64,000 nt of DNA, taken from Candidatus Methylomirabilota bacterium. Lineage in GTDB: Bacteria > Methylomirabilota > Methylomirabilia > Rokubacteriales > CSP1-6. Below the pieces are notes generated by a model. The model was not told the origin of the DNA. It saw only the letters and a list, made by a program, of their open reading frames with translations, and searched no databases. The stretch covers positions 32,962 to 96,961 of the forward strand of contig DASTYT010000031.1 in the NCBI GenBank assembly GCA_035764725.1. The letters run 5' to 3'. The translations under genes were made by a program, and so were the position numbers. Below, one piece after another: positions 18,836 through 27,807 of the stretch. Numbering within the stretch: the first letter of the stretch is position 1; each line of letters starts with the position of its first letter.

Positions 18836-20443
18836 ATGCGGAGAAGGACCCTCGTTGCTCTCGGCGCCACTGCGCTCGTCGTGGGCGCGCTGAGCCTTAC
18901 CCCCGCCATCGGCCAGGGGCCGAAGACCGGCGGCGTGCTCAACGTCATGCTCCGCGAGGATCTGGCGCAGGGCTTCGCCACTCACGAGACCGCCACCGTC
19001 GCCACCAGCACCCCCTCGCTGCCCTGCTTCAGCAACCTCGTCTTCTTCGATCCCGCGAAGAAGACGGAGAGCTTGGACACGGTGATCGGCGAGCTGGCCG
19101 AGAAGTGGTCGTGGCAGGACAACTACAAGAACCTCGTCTTCTTCCTGAGGAAGGACGTCAAGTGGCACGACGGCAAGCCCTTCACCTCGAAGGACGTGAA
19201 GTACACCTTCGACATGGTGCGCGAGTCGCCCGAGGCCACCGCCAAGCTGCGGATCAATCCCAGGAAGGACTGGTACGCCAACGTCGAGCACATCGAGGCG
19301 CCGGACCCCTACACGGTGGTCTTCCGTCTGAAGCGCCCGCAGCCCTCGCTGCTCCTCATGCTCGCCTCCGGCTACTCGCCCATCTACGCCGCCCACATCC
19401 CGCCCGCCAATTACCGGACGACGTGCGTGGGGACGGGCCCGTTCAAGGTCAAGGAGTGGCGCAAGGGCGAGTTCATCGAGTACGTGAAGAATCCCGACTT
19501 CTACATCAAGGGCCGCCCCTACCTCGACGGGCTCAGGTACGTGGTCATCGTCGAGCGCGGCACCCGGACCGCCGCGCTGCAGTCCGGCCAGCTCGACGTG
19601 GCCTTCCCCGGCGAGACCGGCCGCACCGCCATGGAGCAGCTGAAGAAGGCGGTGCCGAGCATGGTGTTCCAGCAGGTGGCGCAGAACGTCAGCGACAACA
19701 TCATCATGAACACGAAGAAGCCGCCGTTCGACAACCCGAAGGTCCGGCTGGCGGTGAGCTACGCCATCGACCGCCGCGGTCTCATCCAGGCCGCACATCA
19801 AGGTGGAGCGGTGCTCGGCGCCGCCATGCTGCCCAAGCCCTACGGGGTCTGGGGCATGCTCGAGAAGGACCTCCTCGCCCTGCCCGGCTACGGCAAGCCC
19901 GACGAGATGAAGGCCCAGGCCAAGAAGCTTCTCGCCGAGGCCGGTATCACCGCGCAGAACCCCCTCAAGGTCGAGGTCGGCGTGCGCGCCATCGCCATCT
20001 ACCTCGACATGGCGTCGTTCGTCGTCAACGAGCTCAAGCAGGTCGGCATCGAGGGGACGCTCAAGCAGGTGGAGACGGCGCAGTGGCATCCCATGGCCAC
20101 GCGGGGCGACTATCAGATGGGCGCCAACCTCACGGGGCTGGGAACCGACGATCCCGACGCCAACTTCTACGAGAACTACGCGTGCGGCTCGCCCCGGAAC
20201 TACAGCCAGTACTGCAGCGAAGAGGTCATGAAGATGTTCGAGCGCCAGAGCCAGGAGCTCGACCCCAAGAAGCGGGCGGCCATGGTGGTCGACATCCAGA
20301 AGAAGCTCGAGCAGGACGCCCCGCGGCCCATCCTCGCCCAACGGCTCGACTACTACGCGCACTGGGCCCACGTGAAGGGTCTCGTCGCCCACAACAACGT
20401 CTACAACTTCTCTCGGTTCCAGGACGTCTGGAAGGACAAGTAG
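18836..20443 (+). CDS. ABC transporter substrate-binding protein, family 5 (peptide/nickel type)
   Basis: A 535-residue periplasmic solute receptor. A signal peptide (RRTLVALGATALVVGALSL, cleavage near AIGQ) is followed by the SBP_bac_5 fold: GGVLNVMLREDL at the start, then KDVKWHDGKPFTSKDVKYT, the family's most conserved segment, and GTGPFKVKEW. AGGAGG lies 8 nt before the ATG; an in-frame GTG two codons earlier is the alternative. It precedes two permease genes with a stem-loop between. Ligands of this family include peptides, opines, glutathione and nickel chelates; an amidase downstream hints at an amide-bearing ligand. Confidence 0.92.
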   Translation: MRRRTLVALGATALVVGALSLTPAIGQGPKTGGVLNVMLREDLAQGFATHETATVATSTPSLPCFSNLVFFDPAKKTESLDTVIGELAEKWSWQDNYKNLVFFLRKDVKWHDGKPFTSKDVKYTFDMVRESPEATAKLRINPRKDWYANVEHIEAPDPYTVVFRLKRPQPSLLLMLASGYSPIYAAHIPPANYRTTCVGTGPFKVKEWRKGEFIEYVKNPDFYIKGRPYLDGLRYVVIVERGTRTAALQSGQLDVAFPGETGRTAMEQLKKAVPSMVFQQVAQNVSDNIIMNTKKPPFDNPKVRLAVSYAIDRRGLIQAAHQGGAVLGAAMLPKPYGVWGMLEKDLLALPGYGKPDEMKAQAKKLLAEAGITAQNPLKVEVGVRAIAIYLDMASFVVNELKQVGIEGTLKQVETAQWHPMATRGDYQMGANLTGLGTDDPDANFYENYACGSPRNYSQYCSEEVMKMFERQSQELDPKKRAAMVVDIQKKLEQDAPRPILAQRLDYYAHWAHVKGLVAHNNVYNFSRFQDVWKDK

Positions 20444-20470
20444 CGCGCGCGTGCGTGAGCCCGTGTCGGA

Positions 20471-20501
20471 GCGGGGCGGGGGTTTCGCGCCCCCGCCCCG
20501 C
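20471..20501 (+). terminator. Strong stem-loop between binding protein and permease genes
   Basis: GCGGGGCGGGGG pairs perfectly with CCCCCGCCCCGC (12 bp) around a 7-nt loop; no T-run follows. Stem-loops at this place in ABC operons commonly stabilise or attenuate the transcript so that more binding protein than permease is made. Confidence 0.6.
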
Positions 20502-20518
20502 GTGGTAGCCTCTCCGCC

Positions 20519-21472
20519 GTGAAGACCTATCTTTTCCAGCGCCTGGGCATCGCCGTCCTCACGTTGTTCGGCATGTCCGTCGTGATCTTCGTCCTCCTTC
20601 GCCTCGCCCCCGGCGACATCGTCGACATCCTCTTCTCCACTGGCGGCTACGTGAACGTCGAGGAGCGCAAGGCGATCATGAAGGAGCTGGGCATCGACAA
20701 GCCGCTGGTCGCCCAGTACCTGGAGTGGATCCGCAACTTCCTCGTCGGCGACCTCGGCAAGTCGTACCGCTACGACCAGCCCGCATGGGACATCATCCGC
20801 CCGCTCATTCCCGTCACGCTGGAGCTGGCGGTGCTCTCCACCCTCGTGGCGATCTGCATCGGCGTGCCCACCGGCGTGATCAGCGCGATTCGGCAGGACA
20901 CCACCCTGGACTACGCGCTCCGCGTGTTCAGTCTCGCCGGCCTCAGCATGCCCGCCTTCTGGCTCGGGATGGTGATCATCCTGGCTTTGGTGTCGTATCT
21001 CCAGTGGATCCCCCCCGTCACCTACGTGGGCCCGCGCGAGAACCTGTGGCTCCACATCGTGCAGTTCGGCCTGCCCGCCCTCGCCGTCGGCTACCGCTCA
21101 TCCGCCCTCATCATGCGCATCACGCGCTCCGCCCTCCTCGAGGTCATGCGTGAGGACTACATCCGCACCGCGTGGGCGAAGGGGCAGAGCGAGCGCATCG
21201 TGATCTGGCGGCACGCGCTCCAGAACGCCATCCTCCCCGTGGTCACCGTCATCGGCATCGAGTTCGCGTTCCTCATCGGCGGCCTCGTGGTGACGGAGAA
21301 CGTGTTCAACCTGCCCGGGGTGGCGCGCTTCCTCGTCCAGGCGATTCTCTGGCGCGACTACCCCATCGTGCAGAACCTCGTCATGTTCATCGCGGTGGTG
21401 GTGATCCTCTCCAACCTCTTCGTGGACATGCTCTACGGCTTCCTCGATCCGCGGGTCCGCTATGGCAGTTAG
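20519..21472 (+). CDS. ABC transporter permease, DppB-like
   Basis: A 317-residue inner-membrane subunit with about six helices. The start MKTYLFQRLGIAVLTLFGMSVV and the following LRLAPGD motif are typical of the DppB/OppB family. The cytoplasmic EAA loop is visible as YIRTAWAKGQSERIVIWRHALQN broken by the conserved Gly, and the C-terminus ends in FLDPRVRYG, also typical. The start codon is GTG. The last codons overlap the next permease gene by 11 nt. Confidence 0.93.
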   Translation: MKTYLFQRLGIAVLTLFGMSVVIFVLLRLAPGDIVDILFSTGGYVNVEERKAIMKELGIDKPLVAQYLEWIRNFLVGDLGKSYRYDQPAWDIIRPLIPVTLELAVLSTLVAICIGVPTGVISAIRQDTTLDYALRVFSLAGLSMPAFWLGMVIILALVSYLQWIPPVTYVGPRENLWLHIVQFGLPALAVGYRSSALIMRITRSALLEVMREDYIRTAWAKGQSERIVIWRHALQNAILPVVTVIGIEFAFLIGGLVVTENVFNLPGVARFLVQAILWRDYPIVQNLVMFIAVVVILSNLFVDMLYGFLDPRVRYGS

Positions 21473-22376
21473 CCCGGCCGGTCCCGCCGCCGTCGAGCTG
21501 GCCGCGCCCCGGCGGGCCGTGCTGGCGCGCCCGAGCGCCGCCACCGTGCTCGGGCGCTTCATCCGCAAGAAGCCGCTGGGCGCGGCGGGCGGCTTCATCA
21601 TGCTCGTGATCACGCTCACCGCCATCTTCGCCAACGTGGTGGAGACTCACGATCCGATCGCCACCGACGCCGCCCATACCCTGGGCCGGCCGTCCGCCGA
21701 GCACTGGCTGGGCGCCGATCACCTCGGCCGCGACGTGTACTCGCGGGTGGTGCACGGGGCCCGCGTGTCGCTGATCGTGGGCATCGCCTCGACCGTGCTC
21801 GGCTCATTCTTCGGCGGGATCATCGGGCTCCTCTCCGGCTACATCGGCGGCAAGACCGACCTCATCACCCAGCGCGTGCTCGACATCCTCCAGGGCCTCC
21901 CCCTGCTCGTGCTCGCGATGGTGATGTCGGCCGCGCTCGGCGCCTCCATCCAGAACGTCGTCATCGCGATCTCGGTGCCGATCATCCCGCGCGCCGCGCG
22001 GGTCATCCGCTCGAGCGTGCTGTCCATCCGCGAGATGCAGTACGTGGAGGCGGCGCGCGCGGTGGGCGTCACGCACCTCCGCATCGCCTTCCGCCACATC
22101 CTGCCCAACACCATCGGGCCGTTCATCGTGCTGATGACCGCGCAGCTCGGCGGCGCCATCCTCGTGGAGGCCACCCTGTCCTTCCTGGGCCTGGGCGTGC
22201 CCGAGCCGTATCCGTCGTGGGGCCGCATGCTCTCGGTGTCGGCGGCGGAGTACGCGCAAAAGGCGCCGCACCTCGTGCTGTTCCCCGGCCTCGCCATCAG
22301 CCTCGCCGTGTTCGGCTCGAACCTGCTCGGCGACGCGCTCCGCGACACGCTGGACCCGCGCCTTCGCGGCGCCTGA
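21462..22376 (+). CDS. ABC transporter permease, DppC-like
   Basis: A 304-residue partner permease. It shows the DppC/OppC hallmarks: the N-terminal stretch HWLGADHLGRDVYSRV, the EAA loop EAARAVGVTHLRIAFRHILP and the end LGDALRDTLDPRLRG. With the upstream permease it forms the translocation pore. No ATPase genes (DppD/DppF type) follow, so the importer must use ATPases encoded elsewhere. Confidence 0.93.
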   Translation: MAVSPAGPAAVELAAPRRAVLARPSAATVLGRFIRKKPLGAAGGFIMLVITLTAIFANVVETHDPIATDAAHTLGRPSAEHWLGADHLGRDVYSRVVHGARVSLIVGIASTVLGSFFGGIIGLLSGYIGGKTDLITQRVLDILQGLPLLVLAMVMSAALGASIQNVVIAISVPIIPRAARVIRSSVLSIREMQYVEAARAVGVTHLRIAFRHILPNTIGPFIVLMTAQLGGAILVEATLSFLGLGVPEPYPSWGRMLSVSAAEYAQKAPHLVLFPGLAISLAVFGSNLLGDALRDTLDPRLRGA

Positions 22377-22404
22377 CCTGCCCGTCTTCGACAGAGGAGC
22401 CACC

Positions 22405-23814
22405 ATGGCGAACGACGAACTCTGCTGGATGTCCGCGGCCGCGCTGGCCGCGGCGATCAAGCGCAAGAAGCTGTCTCCGGTCGAGGTGACGCGCGCGGTG
22501 CTGGACCGCATCGAGCGCGTGAACCCGCGCCTCAACGCCTACGTCACGATCACCGATGACCAGGCCCTGCGGGACGCCCGCGCCGCCGAGCGCGCGGTGG
22601 GGAAGAAGGGTGCGCGCCTCGGCCCTCTCCACGGCGTGCCGTTCTCCACCAAGGACCTCGTCATCACCAAGGGCGTCCGCACGACGTTCGGCACGCGCTT
22701 CTACGCGGACAACGTGCCCACGGAAGACGCGCCGATGGTGGCGCGCATGAAGGCGGCGGGCGGCATCCAGCTCGGCAAGACGAATACCCCGACCTTCGGC
22801 TGGATCGGCGCCACCCACAACCTGGTGTTCGGGGTCACCCGTAACCCCTGGAACACGGACCGGACCCCCGGGGGCTCGAGCGGCGGGGCGAGCGCGGCGG
22901 TGGCGGCCGGACTGGGTCCGGTGGCCATCGGCACCGACGGCGGCGGGTCGATCCGGATCCCCGCATCGTTCACGGGGATCTTCGGCCACAAGGCCTCGTA
23001 CGGGCGCATCCCCGTCTACCCGCCCAGCGGCGCGTGGAGCCTCTCCCACATCGGCCCCATGACGCGCACGGTGGAGGACGCCGCGCTGATGATGAACGCC
23101 TGCGCGGGCCCGGACGAGCGCGACCAGTACTCGCTGCCCGCCGCCGGCACCGACTACGTCAAGGCGCTCAAGGGCAGCCTCAAGGGGCTGCGGATCGGCT
23201 GGTCGCCCGACCTGGGATTCGCGAGAGTGGTCGATCCCGAGGTGGAGGCGACGTGCGCGAAGGCGGCGCGGCGCTTCCGTGACCTCGGGGCCAAGGTCGA
23301 CGAGGCACGGCTGGGCTGGCCGTCCCCGAAGGCGGCGTGGGAGGCGGTGTTCTGCGGCGGCATCGCCACCCGGATGGCGCCCTATCTCGACCGGCCGAAC
23401 GACATCGACCCCGGCCTGCTCCCCATCATCCAGGACGCGGTCAAGTGGCCGGCCTCGCGCTACGTGCAGGCGTGGTTCGACCGGCTCACCTGGTACGACC
23501 ACGTGCGCCGCTACTTCGACACGCACGACCTCCTGCTCACCCCGACCATCGCGACGCCCCCGTTCAAGGTGGGGCTCGACAACCCGCCCGACATCGCGGG
23601 CCGGCCGGTGGAGGCGTACGACTGGATCCCGTTCACGTACCCGTTCAACCTCACCGGCAATCCCGCCGCGTCGGTGCCGTGCGGCTTCACCAAGGATGGG
23701 CTGCCCATTGGGCTGCAGATCGTGGGACGGCGCTTCGACGACGTGACGGTGCTCCGCGCGGCCGCGGGATTCGAGAAGCTCGCGCCCTGGGCCGACCGGA
23801 AGCCGGCCATCTGA
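22405..23814 (+). CDS. Amidase, amidase-signature family
   Basis: A 469-residue hydrolase of amide bonds. The Ser-cisSer-Lys triad is complete: Lys83 in FSTKDL, the cis-Ser in PGGSSGGAS (158-159) and nucleophile Ser182 in GGGSIRIPAS. Length and motif spacing fit the family, which includes GatA, aryl-acylamidases and amide-herbicide hydrolases. GatA is unlikely because no gatB or gatC is nearby and the context is an importer. A ribosome-binding site (AGAGGAG) precedes the ATG. It probably acts on the imported compound. Confidence 0.92.
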   Translation: MANDELCWMSAAALAAAIKRKKLSPVEVTRAVLDRIERVNPRLNAYVTITDDQALRDARAAERAVGKKGARLGPLHGVPFSTKDLVITKGVRTTFGTRFYADNVPTEDAPMVARMKAAGGIQLGKTNTPTFGWIGATHNLVFGVTRNPWNTDRTPGGSSGGASAAVAAGLGPVAIGTDGGGSIRIPASFTGIFGHKASYGRIPVYPPSGAWSLSHIGPMTRTVEDAALMMNACAGPDERDQYSLPAAGTDYVKALKGSLKGLRIGWSPDLGFARVVDPEVEATCAKAARRFRDLGAKVDEARLGWPSPKAAWEAVFCGGIATRMAPYLDRPNDIDPGLLPIIQDAVKWPASRYVQAWFDRLTWYDHVRRYFDTHDLLLTPTIATPPFKVGLDNPPDIAGRPVEAYDWIPFTYPFNLTGNPAASVPCGFTKDGLPIGLQIVGRRFDDVTVLRAAAGFEKLAPWADRKPAI

Positions 23815-23827
23815 GGGGAGGGCCTCC

Positions 23828-24721
23828 ATGAAGACCGACGACGTCAAGCGCATCCTCGTGGTGGGCGCGGGGCAGATGGGCGCGCAGATCGCCATGCAGT
23901 CGGCGCTCCACGGCTATGCCCTGACCCTCAACGATCTCTCCACGGACCTCTTGCAGAAGGGCATGGCGGGCAACCGCAAGCAGCTCGAGCGGCGCGTGCA
24001 GAAGGGCCAGATGACCAAGGATCAGATGGAAGAGGCGATCGCGCGCGTGCGCCTGGAGCCCGACCTCGAGAAGGCGGCACGCGACGCCGACTTCGTCATC
24101 GAGGCCATCGTGGAGCGCCTGGAGCCCAAGCGCGAGTGCTTCGCGAAGCTCGACCGGTTCTGCCCGCCGCACGCCATCCTCGCCACCAACTCCTCCACCC
24201 TCATGAACTCGCAGATCGCCTCGGCCACCAAGCGGCCGGACAAGTGCGTGAACATGCACTACTTCTACCCGCCGCTGGTCATGAAGCTGGTCGAGGTGGT
24301 GAAGGGGCAGGCGACCAGCGAGGAGACAGTGGAGATCACCGCGGAGGTGGCGCGGCGCAGCGGCCGAGAAGCGGTCATTCTCAGAAAGGAGCTGCCCGGC
24401 TTCCTGGTCAACCGCATCCTGCGCGCGCTGGTGCGCGAGGCCTACTACTGCCTCGAGCAAGGTGTGGCCAATCACGCCGACATCGACAAGGCGGTGGAGC
24501 TGGGCCTGAACCACCCGCTGGGGCCGTTCAAGCTCGGCGATCTCTCCGGGCTGGATATCGGCTACAACGCGCGCCTCGAGACCTACGAGGTCACGAAGGA
24601 CCCGAACGACAAGCCGCCGCGGGAGCTCGAGAAGCGCGTGAAGCGCGGAGACCTCGGCCGCAAGACCGGCCGCGGCTTCTACGACTACTCGACGGATCCG
24701 CCCAAGCCCATCCTCGACTGA
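23828..24721 (+). CDS. 3-hydroxyacyl-CoA dehydrogenase
   Basis: A 297-residue NAD-dependent dehydrogenase of the HBDH/FadB-like family. The Rossmann motif is VVGAGQMGAQIA at the N-terminus. The catalytic His144 is in NMHYFYPP, the counterpart of the family's HFFNP. The C-terminal domain (LPGFLVNRILRAL, GLNHPLGPFKLGDLSGLD) also fits and ends in GRKTGRGFYDY. It should oxidise 3-hydroxyacyl-CoA to 3-ketoacyl-CoA. It lies 13 bp after the amidase gene in the same operon. The fit of this enzyme with an amidase suggests a catabolic route that is not identified here. Confidence 0.9.
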   Translation: MKTDDVKRILVVGAGQMGAQIAMQSALHGYALTLNDLSTDLLQKGMAGNRKQLERRVQKGQMTKDQMEEAIARVRLEPDLEKAARDADFVIEAIVERLEPKRECFAKLDRFCPPHAILATNSSTLMNSQIASATKRPDKCVNMHYFYPPLVMKLVEVVKGQATSEETVEITAEVARRSGREAVILRKELPGFLVNRILRALVREAYYCLEQGVANHADIDKAVELGLNHPLGPFKLGDLSGLDIGYNARLETYEVTKDPNDKPPRELEKRVKRGDLGRKTGRGFYDYSTDPPKPILD

Positions 24722-24828
24722 CCGGATCGACCGCACTCACCGCCGCGGCCGAGAGACACGTCTCTCCGCCGCGGCGTCTCCACGCCGGGACATTGACCGG
24801 CGCGGGTCCCGGGCCGACGCTGCCCCGC

Positions 24829-25386
24829 ATGGCGCGCGGGTTCACGCTGCTCGAGGTCCTGGTGGCGATGGCGGTGAGTGGGCTCGTCATGGCCGGCACG
24901 TTGAGCCTCCTCCTCGCGGGGCAGGGGGCCTACGCGGCGGGCGAGGCGCGGGCCGAGGCGATTCAGGGCGCCCGCGTCGGCCTCGAGCGCATGGCCACCG
25001 AGCTGCGCCAGGCCGGCTACGACCCGCAGGGCGCCGGCTTCGCCGCGATCGAGGTCGCCGAGCCCGAGCGCGTCACCCTCCTCCACGATCTCAACGAGAA
25101 CGGCGTCATCGATCCGACGCGCGAGCGGGTGACATACCTCCTGCGCGGCACGGTGCTCCGGCGCGAGGCGGGCGGGGGCGCCCAGCCGCTGGTGGAGGGC
25201 GTGCAGCGGCTCAGCCTGACCTACTACGATCGCGAGGATCGGCCCACGAGCGAGCCCGCGCAGGTGGCCTCGATCGGCATCGTGCTCGAAGTGGCGCGGC
25301 GCGCGCCGACGCCCCTGACGCCCGTCATGATGGGCACGCGCGTTCGGCTCCGGAACGAGCGGCGCACCGCGCCGGCGCCCGCGTGA
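24829..25386 (+). CDS. Orphan pseudopilin (PilW/GspJ-like)
   Basis: A 185-residue protein with a prepilin signature MARGFTLLEVLVAMAVSG: Gly before the cleavage site, Phe at +1 and Glu at +5, followed by a hydrophobic helix. The helical ARVGLERMATELRQAGYDPQG and later VEGVQRLSLTYYD resemble PilW-type minor pilins. No other pilus or secretion genes are in the window. The start was chosen for the short leader peptide. The 107 bp before it contain no clear promoter. Confidence 0.85.
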   Translation: MARGFTLLEVLVAMAVSGLVMAGTLSLLLAGQGAYAAGEARAEAIQGARVGLERMATELRQAGYDPQGAGFAAIEVAEPERVTLLHDLNENGVIDPTRERVTYLLRGTVLRREAGGGAQPLVEGVQRLSLTYYDREDRPTSEPAQVASIGIVLEVARRAPTPLTPVMMGTRVRLRNERRTAPAPA

Positions 25387-25415
25387 GCGCGCCGCGGCTC
25401 TGCTAGAATCCCGTC

Positions 25416-26180
25416 ATGCGAAGCCTTCGCCGCCCGCTCGCGCTCCTCGTGCTCGTCGTCGGTGCCTTCGTCTCGTGCGAGACCGTGCCCATCACCGGCC
25501 GCAGCCAGATCAACATCATCTCGGAGCCCGACGAGGTGAAGATGGGCGCCCAGGCCTACCAGGAGGTCACGGGCAAGGCCAAAGTCTCCGGCGAGCCCGT
25601 CGCCAATACCCAGGTGAAGCGCGTCGCCCAGCGCATTATCGCGGTCAGCGACAAGCCCGACCTCCCCTGGGAGGTGAAGGTCATCGAGGAGCAGCAGGCC
25701 AACGCATTCGCACTGCCCGGCGGCAAGATCGCGGTCTATACCGGTATTCTTCCTATTACCAAGGATGACGCGGGGTTGGCTGCCGTCATCGGTCATGAGG
25801 TGGGACATGTGCTCGCGCATCATAGTGCCGAGCGCGTGAGCCAGCAGATGATCGCCCAAGGCCTGGGCGGCGCGCTCGCGCAGGGCCTCGGCGCCAATCC
25901 TCAGCTTGGCCAGCAGGCGGTGGGGCTCGCCGTGCAGGGGCTCCAGCTCCCGTGGGGCCGTCAGCAGGAGTCGGAGGCGGATCACATCGGCCTCATCCTG
26001 ATGGCCAAGGCCGGCTACGATCCGCACGCCGCGCGCGACTTGTGGATGCGGATGGCTGCCGCGTCGCAGGGCGCCTCGCGCCCGCCGGAGTTCCTCTCCA
26101 CGCATCCGTCCGAGGAGACCCGGATCAAGCAGATCGAGGCGTGGATGCCGGAGGCCATGAAGTACTACAAGCCGCGCTGA
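25416..26180 (+). CDS. M48-family zinc metallopeptidase, exported (BepA/LoiP-like)
   Basis: A 254-residue protease with an N-terminal export signal (LRRPLALLVLVVGAFVSC) that may be a non-canonical lipobox, giving a lipoprotein. The zinc site is HEVGH (H127, E128, H131), and the third ligand Glu185 is in ESEADHIGL. VPITGRSQ and the tail LSTHPSEETRI are hallmarks of the YcaL/LoiP/BepA group, which takes part in envelope protein quality control. It appears monocistronic. Confidence 0.92.
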   Translation: MRSLRRPLALLVLVVGAFVSCETVPITGRSQINIISEPDEVKMGAQAYQEVTGKAKVSGEPVANTQVKRVAQRIIAVSDKPDLPWEVKVIEEQQANAFALPGGKIAVYTGILPITKDDAGLAAVIGHEVGHVLAHHSAERVSQQMIAQGLGGALAQGLGANPQLGQQAVGLAVQGLQLPWGRQQESEADHIGLILMAKAGYDPHAARDLWMRMAAASQGASRPPEFLSTHPSEETRIKQIEAWMPEAMKYYKPR

Positions 26181-26339
26181 GCGGCCTCCGACCCCGCGGC
26201 CCACCCGGCCCCACCCGGGTGGGCTCCGACCCCTTCAGAGCCCTCATTTCCCCCAGCGGCAGGGGAGCCGCAGGCCGGTCTCCCCAACCTGTCGCCGTGA
26301 TGACACGTCGCATTTCTCCTTGAAATCTTTAGTTTTTCC

Positions 26340-26368
26340 TTGACACCCTCGGGGCCACCCCTTAGGAT
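26340..26368 (+). promoter_or_regulatory. Sigma-70-type promoter of the dcw cluster
   Basis: TTGACA, 17-bp spacer, TAGGAT: a perfect -35 and a good -10 at ideal spacing. Transcription should start near 26375, directly in front of the repeated MraZ-type boxes. This is the only clear promoter before mraZ in the 281-bp gap after the peptidase gene. The rest of that gap holds a CCCACCC/GGGTGGG palindrome (26210-26223). Confidence 0.75.
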
Positions 26369-26379
26369 GCCCCTTCAAG

Positions 26380-26414
26380 TGGGGGGTTTTCCCATGAAGT
26401 GGAGTTACCACCCA
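26380..26414. promoter_or_regulatory. Candidate MraZ operator in the mraZ leader
   Basis: Four 5-mers start exactly 10 bp apart: TGGGG (26380), TCCCA (26390), TGGAG (26400), ACCCA (26410). Read on alternating strands they are all TGGRN-like. Known MraZ boxes are TGGGN repeats with 5-nt spacers, so the period fits, but the alternating orientation is unusual. Placement just after the start site suits autorepression. Confidence 0.5.
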
Positions 26415-26461
26415 GTCGCGGTAAGGGGGGCGGGGCCAGTGGGGCCCCGGCCGGGGGACGA

Positions 26462-26899
26462 GTGTTTCGGGGACATTTCAGACACACCATCGACCCGAAG
26501 GGACGCTTGAGCATTCCCGCGAAGTTTCGCGAGGCGCTCGATGGTGATCTCGGTGACAAGCTCGTGATCGTCCCCATCGATCACGCGCTCGAGGTGTTTC
26601 CGCTCGCCGCGTGGCGCGACATCGAAGCGAAGGTCGCGGCGCTGCCGAAGTTCGACGAGGACGCGCGCAAGTTCAAGTACGCGTATCTGTCGCGCGCGCA
26701 GGACGTGTCGCTCGACGCGCAGGGCCGCATCCAGCTCTCGTCCGACTATCGCGAGCGCGCGGGCCTCGACAAGGACGTGATCGTCATCGGCATGCTCGAC
26801 CACTTCGAGGTGTGGGATCCCGATCGCTACGCGCACGTCGGCGATCCGCGCGAGCCGCTCGGCGATCTCTTCAGCCGCCTCGCCAAGAAGGGCGTGTGA
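26462..26899 (+). CDS. mraZ: MraZ transcriptional regulator
   Basis: A 145-residue DNA-binding protein that controls dcw transcription. The two AbrB-like halves each carry the expected motif: IDPKGRLSIPAKFR near the N-terminus and LDAQGRIQLSSDYR in the middle. The open frame begins 63 nt earlier, but family members start at M/V-FRGH, so I use the GTG with the purine-rich GGGGGACGA just before it. Length is normal. It is the first gene of the cluster. Confidence 0.93.
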   Translation: MFRGHFRHTIDPKGRLSIPAKFREALDGDLGDKLVIVPIDHALEVFPLAAWRDIEAKVAALPKFDEDARKFKYAYLSRAQDVSLDAQGRIQLSSDYRERAGLDKDVIVIGMLDHFEVWDPDRYAHVGDPREPLGDLFSRLAKKGV

Positions 26900-26904
26900 G
26901 CGCG

Positions 26905-27807
26905 ATGGAGCACATGGACGTGCACGTGCCGGTGCTCGCCGACGAGGTAGTGTTCCTGCTGCGCGCGCGTCGCGCCGGATGGATGCTGGACGGCACGGTG
27001 GGCCTCGGCGGTCACGCCGAGCGGCTGCTCGAGGCGAGCGCGCCGGGCGCACGCCTGCTCGGCCTCGACGGCGACGACGACGCCCTCGCGCGCGCCGCCG
27101 CTCGGCTCGCGCGCTTCGGCGAGCGTGCGCGCCTGCGTCACGGAAATTTCCGCGCCCTCGCCACCCACGCCGCGGAGGCCGGCGTGACGGAAGCGGAGAC
27201 GGTGCTGCTCGACCTTGGCCTCTCGTCCTATCAGCTCGAGGCGTCCCGCCGCGGATTCTCGTTCCAGGGCGAGGAGCCCCTCGACATGCGTTTCGATCCC
27301 ACCGCGGGCATCACGGCCGCGGAGCTTGTCAACCGGTTGCCGGAGGCGGAGCTCGCCGCGGTGCTCAAGGAGCACGGCGAGGAGCCGCACGCCCGACGCA
27401 TCGCCCGACGGATCGTCGAGGCGCGCGCGGTCGCTCCCCTCCGCACCACTGCCGATCTCGTGGCCGCGGTGAAGCGCGGCGTGCCGCGCGCGGCTTGGCC
27501 GCGCCGCACCCACGTCGCCACCCGCACCTTCCAGGCCCTGCGCGTCGCCGTCAACGACGAGGCGCAGGCGCTCCGCGACGCGCTGCCGCAGGCAGCGGCG
27601 TTGCTCGGCCGCGGCGGTCGGCTCGGCGTCATCTCGTTCCACTCGGGGGAAGACCGCATCGTGAAGCGCACGTTCCGTACGCTGGAGACGAACGGCTTCG
27701 GTGAGCTGCAACCGTCGCCGGTGATGCCGCAGCGCGAGGAGACGCTGGTGAACCCGCGGGCCCGGAGCGCGAAGCTCCGCGTGCTCGAGCGGCTGGAGGC
27801 GGCGTGA
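26905..27807 (+). CDS. rsmH: 16S rRNA m4C1402 methyltransferase RsmH
   Basis: A 300-residue SAM-dependent methyltransferase (MraW). It shows HVPVLADEV at the start, the SAM-binding GTVGLGGHAERLL, LLDLGLSSYQL and FSFQGEEPLDMRFDP. A segment RRTHVATRTFQALRVAVNDE and the end SFHSGEDRIVK complete the family pattern. The start ATG lies 5 bp after mraZ. The 3' end overlaps ftsL by 4 bp. Confidence 0.96.
   Translation: MEHMDVHVPVLADEVVFLLRARRAGWMLDGTVGLGGHAERLLEASAPGARLLGLDGDDDALARAAARLARFGERARLRHGNFRALATHAAEAGVTEAETVLLDLGLSSYQLEASRRGFSFQGEEPLDMRFDPTAGITAAELVNRLPEAELAAVLKEHGEEPHARRIARRIVEARAVAPLRTTADLVAAVKRGVPRAAWPRRTHVATRTFQALRVAVNDEAQALRDALPQAAALLGRGGRLGVISFHSGEDRIVKRTFRTLETNGFGELQPSPVMPQREETLVNPRARSAKLRVLERLEAA

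Noticed and set aside
26399-26461. Upstream GTG extension of mraZ
   Set aside because: It would cover the candidate operator and add a Gly-rich leader not found in MraZ, which starts with FRGH.
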